Origin: an uncultured Oscillospiraceae bacterium
GTDB lineage: Bacteria; Bacillota; Clostridia; Oscillospirales; Oscillospiraceae
Length of the DNA stretch: 64,000 bases
Reading direction: 5' to 3'
NCBI GenBank assembly: GCA_910578735.1
Contig: CAJTSQ010000007.1
Span: 22,531-86,530 of the forward strand
Below are positions 1 to 8,666 of this stretch, one piece after another. The number at the start of each line of letters is the position of its first letter. Positions within the stretch are counted from its first letter, which is position 1. The position numbers and the translations under genes are program-made. The notes under the pieces are model-generated. The model worked only from the letters and a program-made list of their open reading frames with translations. It was not told the origin of the DNA and made no database searches.

Positions 1-825
1 GTCACCGTCCAGCGCCACAAAGGGCGGGCCCGCCAGGCTCCCGAAGGCATTGCCCAAGGCCTGGACGCAGCCCTTCTGTCCGTTCTTCAGCTCGAACAGG
101 CAGCCCAGGTCCAGGTCGATGGCCTGGGGGCGGGGGGAGAAGAAGCCGCCTCTGTGGGTGGGCTGGTCCCAGTTCAGGTTAATCAAAATCTCGCCCAGAG
201 TGGTGCCGCTGCCCTTGCGCAGGTTGACCTTCTCTCCCTTGCGCAGTTCTACCTTGGCCGGAAGGGGCTGAGGCGCCGGCTGAGGCTGGGGGGCCGGCTG
301 GGGGGCGCCGGCCGCCTCCTCGCCGCCGTAGGCCCGGAGCAGGTCGCCTAGGCCGCCGTTGAACCCGCTGGCCACCGCCGCGAAGCGCCACACGTCTTTC
401 CGATATATTTCGATGGAGATGATGGCCTTCTCGCTGTGGAAGTCGCCGCCGCTCAGCCGCAGCTCCAGCTGGGACTGGCCGTTCTGACTGATGGTCACCG
501 TGTGGGCGCTGATATTCCCCATGGTGCCGCTGCCGTCAATGCTGACCGTAAACACCAGCTTGTGGATGGATGCAGGCAGACGGTTCAGCCCCACGGTAAA
601 TTTGGCCCCGGCGCCGCTGGGCGCGTAGGAAATTTCTCCGCCGGGGGACTGCTTCTGGTTATAGAACACCATATATCGGTCGTCCGAGAGCTTGTCCGCC
701 CCGTCCACGCCAAAGCAGCAGTAGTCATACACCGCGCCCCCGGAGACCTCCATCAAAACCTCAATATTCTGGTTAAGATCCACATATTTTTCAAGTTTAT
801 CCCTTGTTCCGCGCTGAATGTTCAT
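1..825 (-). CDS. terA: TerA-like protein with two TerD-type domains (3' end cut by window)
   Basis: Reading frame opens at the ATG at 825 behind a GGAGGTGG site and stays open to base 1, so at least 275 residues are present and the C-terminus is missing. Residues 1-170 form a TerD-like beta-sandwich (DYCCFGVDGADKL near the start, then a SGFNGGLGDLL ending typical of the family). A Pro/Gln/Ala linker follows at about 171-192. A second TerD-type start (ELRKGEKVNLRKG, then INLNWD and DLDLGCLFEL) begins after it. This two-domain plan fits TerA of tellurium-resistance/stress clusters. It is the last gene visible of the Ter island and is separated from the upstream terD by a terminator hairpin, so it may need readthrough or its own promoter. 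Biochemical role unknown; TerD domains are known calcium binders. Confidence 0.8.
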   Translation of the reverse strand, partial: MNIQRGTRDKLEKYVDLNQNIEVLMEVSGGAVYDYCCFGVDGADKLSDDRYMVFYNQKQSPGGEISYAPSGAGAKFTVGLNRLPASIHKLVFTVSIDGSGTMGNISAHTVTISQNGQSQLELRLSGGDFHSEKAIISIEIYRKDVWRFAAVASGFNGGLGDLLRAYGGEEAAGAPQPAPQPQPAPQPLPAKVELRKGEKVNLRKGSGTTLGEILINLNWDQPTHRGGFFSPRPQAIDLDLGCLFELKNGQKGCVQALGNAFGSLAGPPFVALDGD

Positions 826-854
826 GCTCCACCTCCATTTTGATATTCCCACAG

Positions 855-893
855 AAAAGCGGAGAACCAGTGCCGTCTGGTCCTCCGCTTTTT
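855..893 (-). terminator. Intrinsic terminator after the distal terD
   Basis: A 16-bp stem (855-870 with 877-892, one mismatch) with a 6-nt loop is flanked by A4 on one side and T-rich sequence on the other, so it can work in both directions. It follows the terD ending at 959 and precedes the terA-like gene. Confidence 0.75.
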
Positions 894-958
894 ATCACAC
901 ACCGGTCAAAGCGCTTCCAGACTGTCTCCAAATACACGCGGAGCGCCGCGCACCGGCC

Positions 959-1579
959 TTAGACGAACCGCATGGCCAGCTCAATCACGCCGTTATCCTG
1001 GGTAGCCTGCCCGATGGCGTTAAACTTCCAGGCCCCGTTGTGGCGGTAGAGCTCGCCGAACACCATAGCGGTCATGCCGCTGTAGTTTTCTGACAGGCTG
1101 TATTTGCACAGTTCCTTTCCGCTCTCCGCATCGCAGATACGGATAAAGGCGTTTTCCACCATGCCGAAGTGCTGTTTGCGCTGGGCCGCCTGGTAGATGT
1201 TTACCACAAAGACGATCTTGTCGTACTGGGCGGGCAGGGTCTCCAGGTCCACAAAAATCTGCTCGTCGTCCCCGTCTCCGGCGCCGGTCAGGTTGTCGCC
1301 CTGGTGGCGCACCGCCTGGCTCTTATGGGTCAGATTGCCGAAAAATACGATATCGCTGCTCTGGACGGTGGCCTGATTCAGGGGATTGGGCAGCAGCAGC
1401 CGGCCGTCGGTGCACAGAAACGCGGAGGCATCGCAGTCGATGTCCTGGGGCTTGGGGGCAAAGAAGCCCCGCTTCTGCTTGACCTCATCCCAGCCCAGGC
1501 CTACCATCACTCTGCGCAGGGAGCCGCCGTTGTCCTTGCGCAGTTCAACTTTTTGTCCTTTTTGCAGATTTACAGACAT
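959..1579 (-). CDS. terD: TerD family stress protein
   Basis: A 206-residue single TerD domain. The N-terminus SVNLQKGQKVELRK is the family hallmark. The acidic calcium-site motifs are visible as DIDCDASAFL (residues 46-55) and GDNLTGAGDGDDE (94-106), and the family ending GELYRHNGAWKFNAIGQA is intact. Known TerD proteins bind calcium and take part in tellurite, phage and general stress responses; the exact activity is unknown. This copy diverges from the 192-residue paralogue upstream, with a less canonical metal motif (Cys in DIDCD). It is the third gene downstream of the calcium ATPase in the same direction, and its ribosome site is weak. Confidence 0.9.
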   Translation of the reverse strand: MSVNLQKGQKVELRKDNGGSLRRVMVGLGWDEVKQKRGFFAPKPQDIDCDASAFLCTDGRLLLPNPLNQATVQSSDIVFFGNLTHKSQAVRHQGDNLTGAGDGDDEQIFVDLETLPAQYDKIVFVVNIYQAAQRKQHFGMVENAFIRICDAESGKELCKYSLSENYSGMTAMVFGELYRHNGAWKFNAIGQATQDNGVIELAMRFV

Positions 1580-1600
1580 AATTACATTCTTCTTTCGCTA

Positions 1601-2284
1601 TCAATTTGAGGATGGAACCATCCCTCTGAGCCATTGGCCGAAGGCCTCCGGCTTTCTCGTTTGGATCAGTACAGCACCTGGCCCGGTAAACCGGCAGACC
1701 AGGCACTCCCCGGAAATCACACTGGAAATCCAGCCGTTGGACGCCTTTTCAATCCGGTACTGCATATAGTCCGGCCAGGCCACCAGGTGGCCGTTATCAA
1801 TGATGACCTCCTCGCCAGGTCCCAGGTTGATGGCGTGAATCGCGCCGAAGCTGCTGAGAAACAAGGTTCCCCGGCCGCGGACGTTCAACACAAAAAAGCC
1901 CTCCCGGGAGAACAGGCCCTGGGTGAGGTTTTGGACCGCAGTGTCCACGTCCACCCCCTGGGTGGAGGCGAGAAACCCGTTTTTCTGCACCCGCAGCCCA
2001 TAGCTCCCGTCCAGCTCCACATCCACGATCCCGCCCGGGGCCGCATGTCCCAGCAGTACCGAGCCGGGGCCCCGCGCGGCGTGGATGGTCTGGAAAAAGA
2101 AGCTCTCGCCGGCCAGGAACCTGCGGGCCAGACCGCCCAGGATATTCCGGTCCATGGTGCCGTTCACATCCAGATTTCCGGACATGGCCACCATGGCGTC
2201 CGACTCCGCCTTCAATGACTCACCGTATTGGAGATCGCACTTCACCACCGGAAAGGCCTCTCCATGGAGAATCTCATACTTCAT
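1601..2284 (-). CDS. AIM24/TIGR00266 family protein
   Basis: A 227-residue beta-rich protein resembling the AIM24 family (YdjI/TIGR00266 type). Glycine-rich repeats such as SGNLDVNGTMDRNILGG and GPGEEVIIDNGHLVAW are typical. The protein has no signal peptide or clear membrane span. Family members are often encoded beside TerD or TerA genes in bacteria, and their biochemical role is not settled. It starts at an ATG behind GGGAGTGG and lies between two terD genes, 21 bases upstream of the distal one, so it is very likely part of the Ter operon and may help assemble TerD-containing complexes (inference). Confidence 0.8.
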   Translation of the reverse strand: MKYEILHGEAFPVVKCDLQYGESLKAESDAMVAMSGNLDVNGTMDRNILGGLARRFLAGESFFFQTIHAARGPGSVLLGHAAPGGIVDVELDGSYGLRVQKNGFLASTQGVDVDTAVQNLTQGLFSREGFFVLNVRGRGTLFLSSFGAIHAINLGPGEEVIIDNGHLVAWPDYMQYRIEKASNGWISSVISGECLVCRFTGPGAVLIQTRKPEAFGQWLRGMVPSSN

Positions 2285-2362
2285 ACTCCATCCACTCCCT
2301 TTCTGCGGAAGACCCGCCCAGACCGCAGCCCGGGGCCGGACGGCCCCGGACCGCGTGTTTCT

Positions 2363-2941
2363 TTAGACGTTTACGCCGAAGTTCCGGCACAGGGCCTCCA
2401 GGCCGCCCTGGAAGCCGCTGCCCACCGCGTTGAACTTCCACTCCCCGTTGTTGCGGTAGAGCTCGCCCACCACAACCGCGGTCTCAATGGAGAAGTCCTC
2501 GCCCAGGTCGAAGCGGACCAGCTCGGTGTGGCTCACCTCGTCCACAATGTGGATGTAGGAGTTGCTCACCTGGCCAAAGTTCTGCTTGCGCACCTCGGCA
2601 TCGTAGATGGTAACGGTAAAGGCGATCTTTTCCACGGCGGCAGGCACCTTGGACAGGTCCACCTTGATGACCTCGTCATCGCCCTCGCCCTCGCCGGTGA
2701 GGTTGTCGCCGGTGTGCTCCACACCGCCGGAGGCATGCTTCAGGTTGCCGTAGAAGACAAAGTCGGAATCGCTTGCCACCTTGCCGCTGGCGCCCAGCAG
2801 GAAGGCCGCGGCATCCAGGTCAAAGTCCGCGCCGCCGTCATACTTGTTGGTGTCCCAGCCCAGACCGATTATCAGCCTGCTCAAACCGGGATTGCCCTTT
2901 GTCAGGTCGACCTTCTGGCCCTTGGATAGATTAACTGCCAT
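2363..2941 (-). CDS. terD: TerD family calcium-binding stress protein
   Basis: A 192-residue canonical TerD. The N-terminus is MAVNLSKGQKVDLTK. The metal site reads DFDLDAAAFLL (residues 39-49), followed by DSDFVFYGN and GDNLTGEGEGDDE (78-90), all as in calcium-binding TerD proteins. The end GELYRNNGEWKFNAVGSGF is complete. The start is supported by AGGAGG eight bases upstream. It is the first TerD after the calcium P-type ATPase, 54 bases downstream of that gene, so a calcium link within one operon is likely. Confidence 0.93.
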   Translation of the reverse strand: MAVNLSKGQKVDLTKGNPGLSRLIIGLGWDTNKYDGGADFDLDAAAFLLGASGKVASDSDFVFYGNLKHASGGVEHTGDNLTGEGEGDDEVIKVDLSKVPAAVEKIAFTVTIYDAEVRKQNFGQVSNSYIHIVDEVSHTELVRFDLGEDFSIETAVVVGELYRNNGEWKFNAVGSGFQGGLEALCRNFGVNV

Positions 2942-2995
2942 TGAAATGTCCTCCTAAGTTCAGTTTTGTATTTAATTACCAGCCAAGCTGTGTAA

Positions 2996-5593
2996 TCACT
3001 TGGATGTGCCCATGACCACCTTCCGGACCATGTCGATGGGGATGACGAGGAAGGCCAGTCCCACACAGATCAGCCACCCGGAGGGGCTGAGGGCCTCCAC
3101 GCTCAGGACATCGCCGCCAAAGGTGACAAACACAAACTGCAGGATAAAGATCGCCCCCATCACCAGCAGGAAATTCTTGTTTCGGCCCAGGCCCTCCAGC
3201 ACATTGACATGGCCGGTACGGGCGTTGAAGCCGTTGAAGGTGATGGCCATCATAAAGGTGGCGAAAACGGCGGATTTCAGATAGGTGAGGTCCACGTCGC
3301 CGAACAGGCCCCGCACCGGGGGCAGGAACAGGATAGCCAGGCAGATAAAGGTAACATACAGGGCGCTGATGATGATCTCCACCAGCATCTCTTTGCTGAT
3401 GATGCTGGCCGAACGGGGAATGGGCTTCTCCTTCATATACTCCCGCAGGGCCGGCTCACTGCCAAAGGCGATGGCCGCCAGGGTGTCCATGGCCAGGTTG
3501 ATCATCAGCAGCTGGATGACCGTCATGATCACGTTCTCACCCATCAGGGGGCCGATGAAGCAGGTCAGCACAGCCGCCACGTTGACGGTGAGCTGGAAAA
3601 TCAGGAACTTGCGGATGCTTTTGAACATGGTCCGCCCGTAGAGGATGGCTTTTTCAATGGAGGAGAAGTTGTCGTCCATGATGGTGATGTCGCCGGCCTC
3701 TTTGGCCACCTCGGTACCGCTGCCCATAGCAAAGCCCACGTCCGCCTTTTTCAGGGCCGGAGAGTCGTTCACACCGTCTCCTGTCATGCCCACCACCATA
3801 TTCAGCTCCTGGGCCACCCGGACCAGGCGGCTCTTGTCGGTGGGCAGGGCCCGGGAGACCACCCGCAGGTCGGGCAGGAGCTGTTTCAGCTCCTCATCGT
3901 TTTTCTCCGCCATCTCCGCCGAAGTGAGGGCCACGTCGCTGGGCTTCTCCAGCAGGCCCGCCTCCTTGGCGATGGCCGCGGCGGTCTCCTTCCGGTCGCC
4001 TGTGACCATGACCACTTGGATGCCTGCGTTCCGGACCTCCCGGATGGCGTCTACCGCCTCCTTGCGGACGTTGTCCCGGATGCTGACCACGCAGATCAGG
4101 GTCAAATCGGCATCGTCCCGCTCCCCCTCCGCCTTGGCCACGGCCAGCAGGCGCATGGAACGGCCGGCCTGGGTGTCGATGTAGGAGGTGAGATAATTCT
4201 TCTCCGTGAGGGGCTTGATGTTCCCCTCCTCGTCCACATAGCGGGTGCATTTTTCCACGATCTTCTCCGGCGCGCCCTTGACATAGGTCACACTCTGTCC
4301 ATCCCGGACCAGGGTCACACTGGAGCTCTTTTTGTTGGAGTCAAAGGCGTTGAAATTCTTCACATCGCCCTTGGCCAGGGAGTCCTCCACATGGGCCGAC
4401 ATGAGGAAAGCCATCAGGGCCCGGTCGGTGCTGTTGCCGCCGATCACGTTCCCGTCGCTGGCGATGGCGCTGTTGTTGACGCCCACGCCGGTGATGACGT
4501 CCATACGCAGGCTGGCCGGCATAGCCGACAGCTCCTGGAAGACCTTGACGTTGCCGGTGGCCAGCTCCACCACGGAGAGCTTGCCCTCGGTGATGGTGCC
4601 GGTTTTGTCGCTGAACAGGATGCTCAGGCTGCCCGCCGTCTCCAGGCCGTTGATCTTCCGCACCAGCACGTTGTCCTTGGCCATCTTCATGCTCTGGAAG
4701 GAGAGCAGGATGGAGGTGAGCATGGGCAGGCCCTCGGGCACCGCGCACACGATGATGGTCACCGCCACGGTGACGGCGTCCATAATCAGGCGGACCCACT
4801 CATAAATCCCGCTGGGGACCGCCCCGGACAGCAGGGTCTTGGCCAGCACACCGGTGATGATCGCAACGGCGCCCACATAGCCAAAGGTGGAAATCTGATT
4901 GGCCAGCTTGGCCAGCTTAACCTGCAGCGGCGTCTGGCGGGTGTCCTCCTGGACCTCCAGGGCCAGCTCGCCGAACAGGGTCTGGTCGCCCACCACCTTG
5001 ATCTCCATGTAGGCCTCGCCGCCACACACTACGGTGCCCCGGTAGGCGTAGCACTTGTTCAGCAGGTCTTTGATATCGTACTCCATCTCCTCGGGGAAGG
5101 CCCGTTTTTCCGCCTCCTCCGTCTCGCCGTTCAGGGCGGCCTGGTCCACCTTGATGGTGCCCTCCACCATCACGCCGTCTGCCGGCACCTTGTCGCCGGC
5201 CTGGAGGTAGACGATGTCTCCCACCACCACCTCGCTGACGTGGAGCTCGGTGAGCTTGCCGTCCCGGACCACCTTGGCGGTCTCCTTGGCCTCCTCCTCC
5301 GCCTTCAGGGCGGAGGCCTTGCCCTCCTGCTTGCTCTCGCTGACCGAGGCGACGCCGTTGGCGATCATAATGGCGATGAGAATGCCCACCGGCTCAAACC
5401 ACTCGGCCTGCCCCAAGAAAAAGAGCGCCACCTGAACCACCAGCGCTACCAGCAGGATCATAATCATGGGGTCTTTAAACCCCTCCAGGATTTTTTTCCA
5501 CAGCGGGTCAGGCGGGAGCTCCGTCAGCGTATTGGAGCCGAATTTTGCCCGGCTCTCCTCCACCTCCCGGGCGGTCAGGCCCTTCCATTTCAT
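2996..5593 (-). CDS. Calcium-translocating P-type ATPase, PMCA-type
   Basis: A P2-type cation pump of 865 residues. The actuator motif LNGETEEAEK lies near residue 154. The M4 ion-binding sequence CAVPEGLP (283-290) is the calcium-type PEGL motif, the phosphorylated Asp is in SDKTGTITEG (328-337), and the hinge is MTGDGVNDSPALKKAD. About ten hydrophobic segments are present. The frame is open upstream to 5671, but that would overlap the kinase gene; ATG 5593 has an AAAGGAC site and lies 34 bases after the kinase stop, so it is preferred. The pump exports calcium at the cost of ATP and sits between a signalling triad and TerD proteins, suggesting calcium homeostasis linked to the Ter response (inference). 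Confidence 0.93.
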   Translation of the reverse strand: MKWKGLTAREVEESRAKFGSNTLTELPPDPLWKKILEGFKDPMIMILLVALVVQVALFFLGQAEWFEPVGILIAIMIANGVASVSESKQEGKASALKAEEEAKETAKVVRDGKLTELHVSEVVVGDIVYLQAGDKVPADGVMVEGTIKVDQAALNGETEEAEKRAFPEEMEYDIKDLLNKCYAYRGTVVCGGEAYMEIKVVGDQTLFGELALEVQEDTRQTPLQVKLAKLANQISTFGYVGAVAIITGVLAKTLLSGAVPSGIYEWVRLIMDAVTVAVTIIVCAVPEGLPMLTSILLSFQSMKMAKDNVLVRKINGLETAGSLSILFSDKTGTITEGKLSVVELATGNVKVFQELSAMPASLRMDVITGVGVNNSAIASDGNVIGGNSTDRALMAFLMSAHVEDSLAKGDVKNFNAFDSNKKSSSVTLVRDGQSVTYVKGAPEKIVEKCTRYVDEEGNIKPLTEKNYLTSYIDTQAGRSMRLLAVAKAEGERDDADLTLICVVSIRDNVRKEAVDAIREVRNAGIQVVMVTGDRKETAAAIAKEAGLLEKPSDVALTSAEMAEKNDEELKQLLPDLRVVSRALPTDKSRLVRVAQELNMVVGMTGDGVNDSPALKKADVGFAMGSGTEVAKEAGDITIMDDNFSSIEKAILYGRTMFKSIRKFLIFQLTVNVAAVLTCFIGPLMGENVIMTVIQLLMINLAMDTLAAIAFGSEPALREYMKEKPIPRSASIISKEMLVEIIISALYVTFICLAILFLPPVRGLFGDVDLTYLKSAVFATFMMAITFNGFNARTGHVNVLEGLGRNKNFLLVMGAIFILQFVFVTFGGDVLSVEALSPSGWLICVGLAFLVIPIDMVRKVVMGTSK

Positions 5594-5627
5594 GTGTAAC
5601 AGTCCTTTCTTTGATGAATTGCGGCCG

Positions 5628-7115
5628 TCAGCCGCCTCGGGCAACCTCCACCAGATAGCCCTTATCCTCATTTGAGATGCGGAACACCGCGCCGTCCTTC
5701 AGCAGAATCGCCTGCCCCACCGGAACCAGGTTCCCGCCGGGGGAGGTCATGCCCTGGATGCCGTGGTTGACCAGCAGCCACTGGCCCTGGTACTTGCAGA
5801 CGTAGGCCAGCATGGTCCGGTCCGCCTTCTCATCGGGGAAACAGTTGGAAAACACATGCCACTTGAACAGGGGCATATTGTCATAGACCATCACGTTTTC
5901 CGCCCCGACCCACTGCCCGGCCCGGCCGTGAATCTGGCTCTTCAGCCGCAGCTGGACAACATCCCGCTCATCAATCCGGCCCCCGCAGAAGGGGCAGACC
6001 GGGTGCTTGGGATCGTGGAGGATAAACCAGCCCGCCGCGCAGTCCGGGTTTTCACAGGGGTGGAGCAGGTCCCAGGTCTTGACCAGGGCCTTCTCCCACT
6101 CCATAGCGGTGGGCCGCTCGTTGGGGCGGTGCAGCCCGTCCACAAAGGCCCGGAGAAAAAGGGACTTCAGCGGCGCGCCCAGGTCGTCTATGGTCACATG
6201 GAGATCCGGCGGGCGGTTGCTGGTGTCCCTGGGGTCCTCCACAAACAGTGCCCTGGGACCCATGCTGAGATAGTCGTCCTCGTTGGGGTCCTGGGAGTAG
6301 ACCTTGGGCCCCGACAGCGGATGCCGCAGCAGCAGGTACTCATACAGCAGCACCGCCAGGGCGTGGAGGTCGGTGCTGGCACAGGGCAGATTCCGCTTTT
6401 CGTCCCCATAGGGGTACTCCAGCGTCTCCAGCACCTCCGGTGCGATGTACCCCCCCGTCCCAATCACCTCTGGGGGATACAGACCGGGGACCACCAGGGA
6501 GTCGATGTCGATCACCACGCAGCTGCCCGACTTGGGATCCACCAGCACATTGTTGCAGGACAGGTCCGAGTGGGCCAGCCCCGCCTGGTGCATCCTCCGG
6601 ATGGAACGGGCCAGGGAGATGGACATCTGGAGCATGGAGCGGAAGTCCCCCAGCTCCTGCTCCCTCATATAACGCCGCAGCTTGGCGGAGGTGAACCACT
6701 TGCTCTTTTTGTCCTTTCCCCGCAGCTCCGCACTGAGTTCGGGGATGATAGCTACATTTTCGGAAAAAAAGTAGTTGGGGGGATAGGCCGGACAGACGAT
6801 TCCGAACTCCGGGTACTCCACAATGGCCGTGGGCCAGCAGAACCGGCCGGCAAAATAGGAGGCCATCGACGGGCTGTTCCCCCGGGCCCCGCCGTCCTGT
6901 TCCGCCAGGGTGGGGTTGTACTTGCCGATGATTGCCTCCACCCGTTTCCGCAGGTTTGGGTTCCGCGCCACCGCCGGGTCGTTGAAAAATTGGACCACAT
7001 AGGACTTATCCGGCGCAAAGTAGGTGTATTTCATCCCGCCGTGGGGCGGATTTTCCCGAATCACGTATTGAATTTTCCTTCCGTCTGTCAGGATGGCTTC
7101 CGCTACCTCGCCCAT
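5628..7115 (-). CDS. TerY-P-type serine/threonine protein kinase with zinc-ribbon and C-terminal beta domain
   Basis: A 495-residue cytosolic kinase-like protein. The catalytic loop is HSDLSCNNV (182-190), keeping the Asp and Asn of HRDxxxxN, and DID (203-205) replaces DFG but keeps its Asp. APE is present as APEVLE. No obvious VAIK lysine is seen: the candidate strand reads SYVVQFF. Four cysteines at 354, 359, 374 and 377 look like a zinc ribbon after the kinase lobe. A beta-rich tail of about 110 residues, possibly FHA-like, follows. It is encoded 12 bases after the PP2C gene and belongs with the vWA and phosphatase genes to the TerY-P triad known from comparative genomics of Ter systems. 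Confidence 0.8.
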   Translation of the reverse strand: MGEVAEAILTDGRKIQYVIRENPPHGGMKYTYFAPDKSYVVQFFNDPAVARNPNLRKRVEAIIGKYNPTLAEQDGGARGNSPSMASYFAGRFCWPTAIVEYPEFGIVCPAYPPNYFFSENVAIIPELSAELRGKDKKSKWFTSAKLRRYMREQELGDFRSMLQMSISLARSIRRMHQAGLAHSDLSCNNVLVDPKSGSCVVIDIDSLVVPGLYPPEVIGTGGYIAPEVLETLEYPYGDEKRNLPCASTDLHALAVLLYEYLLLRHPLSGPKVYSQDPNEDDYLSMGPRALFVEDPRDTSNRPPDLHVTIDDLGAPLKSLFLRAFVDGLHRPNERPTAMEWEKALVKTWDLLHPCENPDCAAGWFILHDPKHPVCPFCGGRIDERDVVQLRLKSQIHGRAGQWVGAENVMVYDNMPLFKWHVFSNCFPDEKADRTMLAYVCKYQGQWLLVNHGIQGMTSPGGNLVPVGQAILLKDGAVFRISNEDKGYLVEVARGG

Positions 7116-7127
7116 ACTCCCATCTCC

Positions 7128-8636
7128 TTATATCTGCGCGATTACCAGCGTGCGGTCGTCAAAGGAGCCCCGCTCCACATAGTTGTCCAGCCACAGCTTC
7201 AGCCGTTCCGCCGGAGGCGCCGCCCGGAGGCGGTCATCCAGCTCCAGCCGGGCCAGCTCCAGCACAGCGGGGTCAGCCCACAGCTCCTCCAGGGAGAGGC
7301 CAAACGCCTCACAGATCCGCTTGGTGTAGTGCAGGGAAATCTTCACACTCTGGTCGTTCACCCAGGGATAGGCGAGGGGATCGGGCAGCTTTTTAAACTG
7401 CCTGATCTGCTGCTGGGACAGCTCCGCCAGGGTCAGGCCCCTCCCCCGCCCCGGGATAATCCCGTTGGCAGTCAGGTCATAGTACAGCCGCCGCATCTCG
7501 GTCTCATTGGGGAAGTAGTCGTCGGCCACCCCGTCGCTCATGACCAGCACCAGGTCCACAATCCCCCGGGAGAGCTTGGTCCTGCTCTGGAGAGACTCCA
7601 GCAGGTGCATCCTGGGGGAGGTCAAAAACTCCGTCTCCCCGGAAAAATCACCGCTGTCCGGCTTGCCCATCAGCTTGACCGAGGCGGAAAAATCCCCCTT
7701 GGTATTCAAGATGGCGATCATGCCGTCCCCCACCTGGCAGCTGATAATCAGGTGCTCCCCGGTCTCCTTGTCCACAGGGACGACAGCCGTAACCAGCAGG
7801 GTGCCGGACAGGTCGTTGAGTTCCAGCTCCCGGCCCAGGACCTGAGGAAAAGCGGGGTCCAGCGTCCGCTGGTACCAGGCCGCCTCCACCGCCTCATAGG
7901 CCTTGACCACCGACTCCTGCACCAGTTTGGCCAGCTGGCCGCAGGCCTCCATGCAGTTTCGGTCGGACAGGGGCAGCTTGATCTCATCGGCCAGCTCCGG
8001 CCGGCCGGCCAGAGCCGCGGAGAAGGCTTTCACCAGATAGCCCGCCGCAGCCTTGCAGGACACCTGGGCCCCGATGCGGGAAAACCGCTTGGAGCCCGCC
8101 CCATCGGACACCGCCAGAAAGGTGATATCGCCGCAGCTGGCCGTCTCATACCAGTCGTCGCAGTTGGTGCCCTCGTGCTTATGCTTTTTCCCCCGGACCC
8201 GCGCGCCTATAATCCGGCTGCCGGGGTAGTCCGTCTCGCCAAAGAGATACTCCGGGCTGGGCTCCGGCTCCCCCTCCGGAACGGGCAGGTATTTCCAGAG
8301 GCTGGCCGTGTGCCCGGTAACCTCCTCGCTGGTCAGCGGCTTGGGCGGTTTCTCCGGCTGGCGGGCCTCCGTTTCCGCCGGGGCGTCCGGCTCAGGGGCA
8401 GCCTCCCCCGCCTCCGCCGGGGCGTCCGGCTCAGGGGCAGCCTCCCCCGCCTCCGCCGGCTCAGGGGCGGGTTCTTCCGGCCCAGGCTCCAACCCGGTCG
8501 GGGCGGGTTCTTCCGGCGCGGGCGCTGGGGGCGGTCCCTCCGGCACAGGGTCCGGCTCCGGAGGGGCCGGCTTGTCCGTCCGGGAAAAGTCCTTCAGCTT
8601 CAGGCTTGTGATCTCCCGGTCAGCTGTTCCATCCAT
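7128..8636 (-). CDS. PP2C-family protein phosphatase with Pro/Ala/Glu-rich N-terminal tail
   Basis: A 502-residue protein. Residues 22-100 are a low-complexity Pro/Ala/Glu tail containing a 13-residue repeat encoded by a 39-bp direct repeat. The PP2C-like domain runs from about 140: GKKHKHEGTNCDDW (149-162) and AVSDGAGS (175-182) carry the metal-binding aspartates, and VMSDGVADDYF is a later motif. It should remove phosphate from Ser/Thr, most likely countering the kinase next door. The start at 8636 is chosen for its AAGGAG eight bases upstream; the frame extends to 8666 without such a site. It lies 30 bases after the vWA gene. Confidence 0.85.
   Translation of the reverse strand: MDGTADREITSLKLKDFSRTDKPAPPEPDPVPEGPPPAPAPEEPAPTGLEPGPEEPAPEPAEAGEAAPEPDAPAEAGEAAPEPDAPAETEARQPEKPPKPLTSEEVTGHTASLWKYLPVPEGEPEPSPEYLFGETDYPGSRIIGARVRGKKHKHEGTNCDDWYETASCGDITFLAVSDGAGSKRFSRIGAQVSCKAAAGYLVKAFSAALAGRPELADEIKLPLSDRNCMEACGQLAKLVQESVVKAYEAVEAAWYQRTLDPAFPQVLGRELELNDLSGTLLVTAVVPVDKETGEHLIISCQVGDGMIAILNTKGDFSASVKLMGKPDSGDFSGETEFLTSPRMHLLESLQSRTKLSRGIVDLVLVMSDGVADDYFPNETEMRRLYYDLTANGIIPGRGRGLTLAELSQQQIRQFKKLPDPLAYPWVNDQSVKISLHYTKRICEAFGLSLEELWADPAVLELARLELDDRLRAAPPAERLKLWLDNYVERGSFDDRTLVIAQI
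8375..8452 (-). repeat. Two tandem 39-bp repeats inside the PP2C gene
   Basis: Two identical 39-bp units (8375-8413 and 8414-8452), with a partial third unit after them, encode the repeat EPDAPAEAGEAAP in the phosphatase tail. The unit is a multiple of three, so copy-number change would lengthen or shorten the linker in frame. Confidence 0.85.
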
Positions 8637-8666
8637 GGCCGTCGCTCCTTTTCGCAATATCACCAA

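Noticed and set aside
2285..2362. GC-rich inverted repeat between terD and the AIM24-like gene as a terminator
   Set aside because: GGGGCCG/CGGCCCC can pair but no T-run follows on the minus strand, so termination is not supported.
8375..8460. Possible CRISPR-like repeat
   Set aside because: The two units are directly adjacent with no spacers and lie in frame inside a coding linker.
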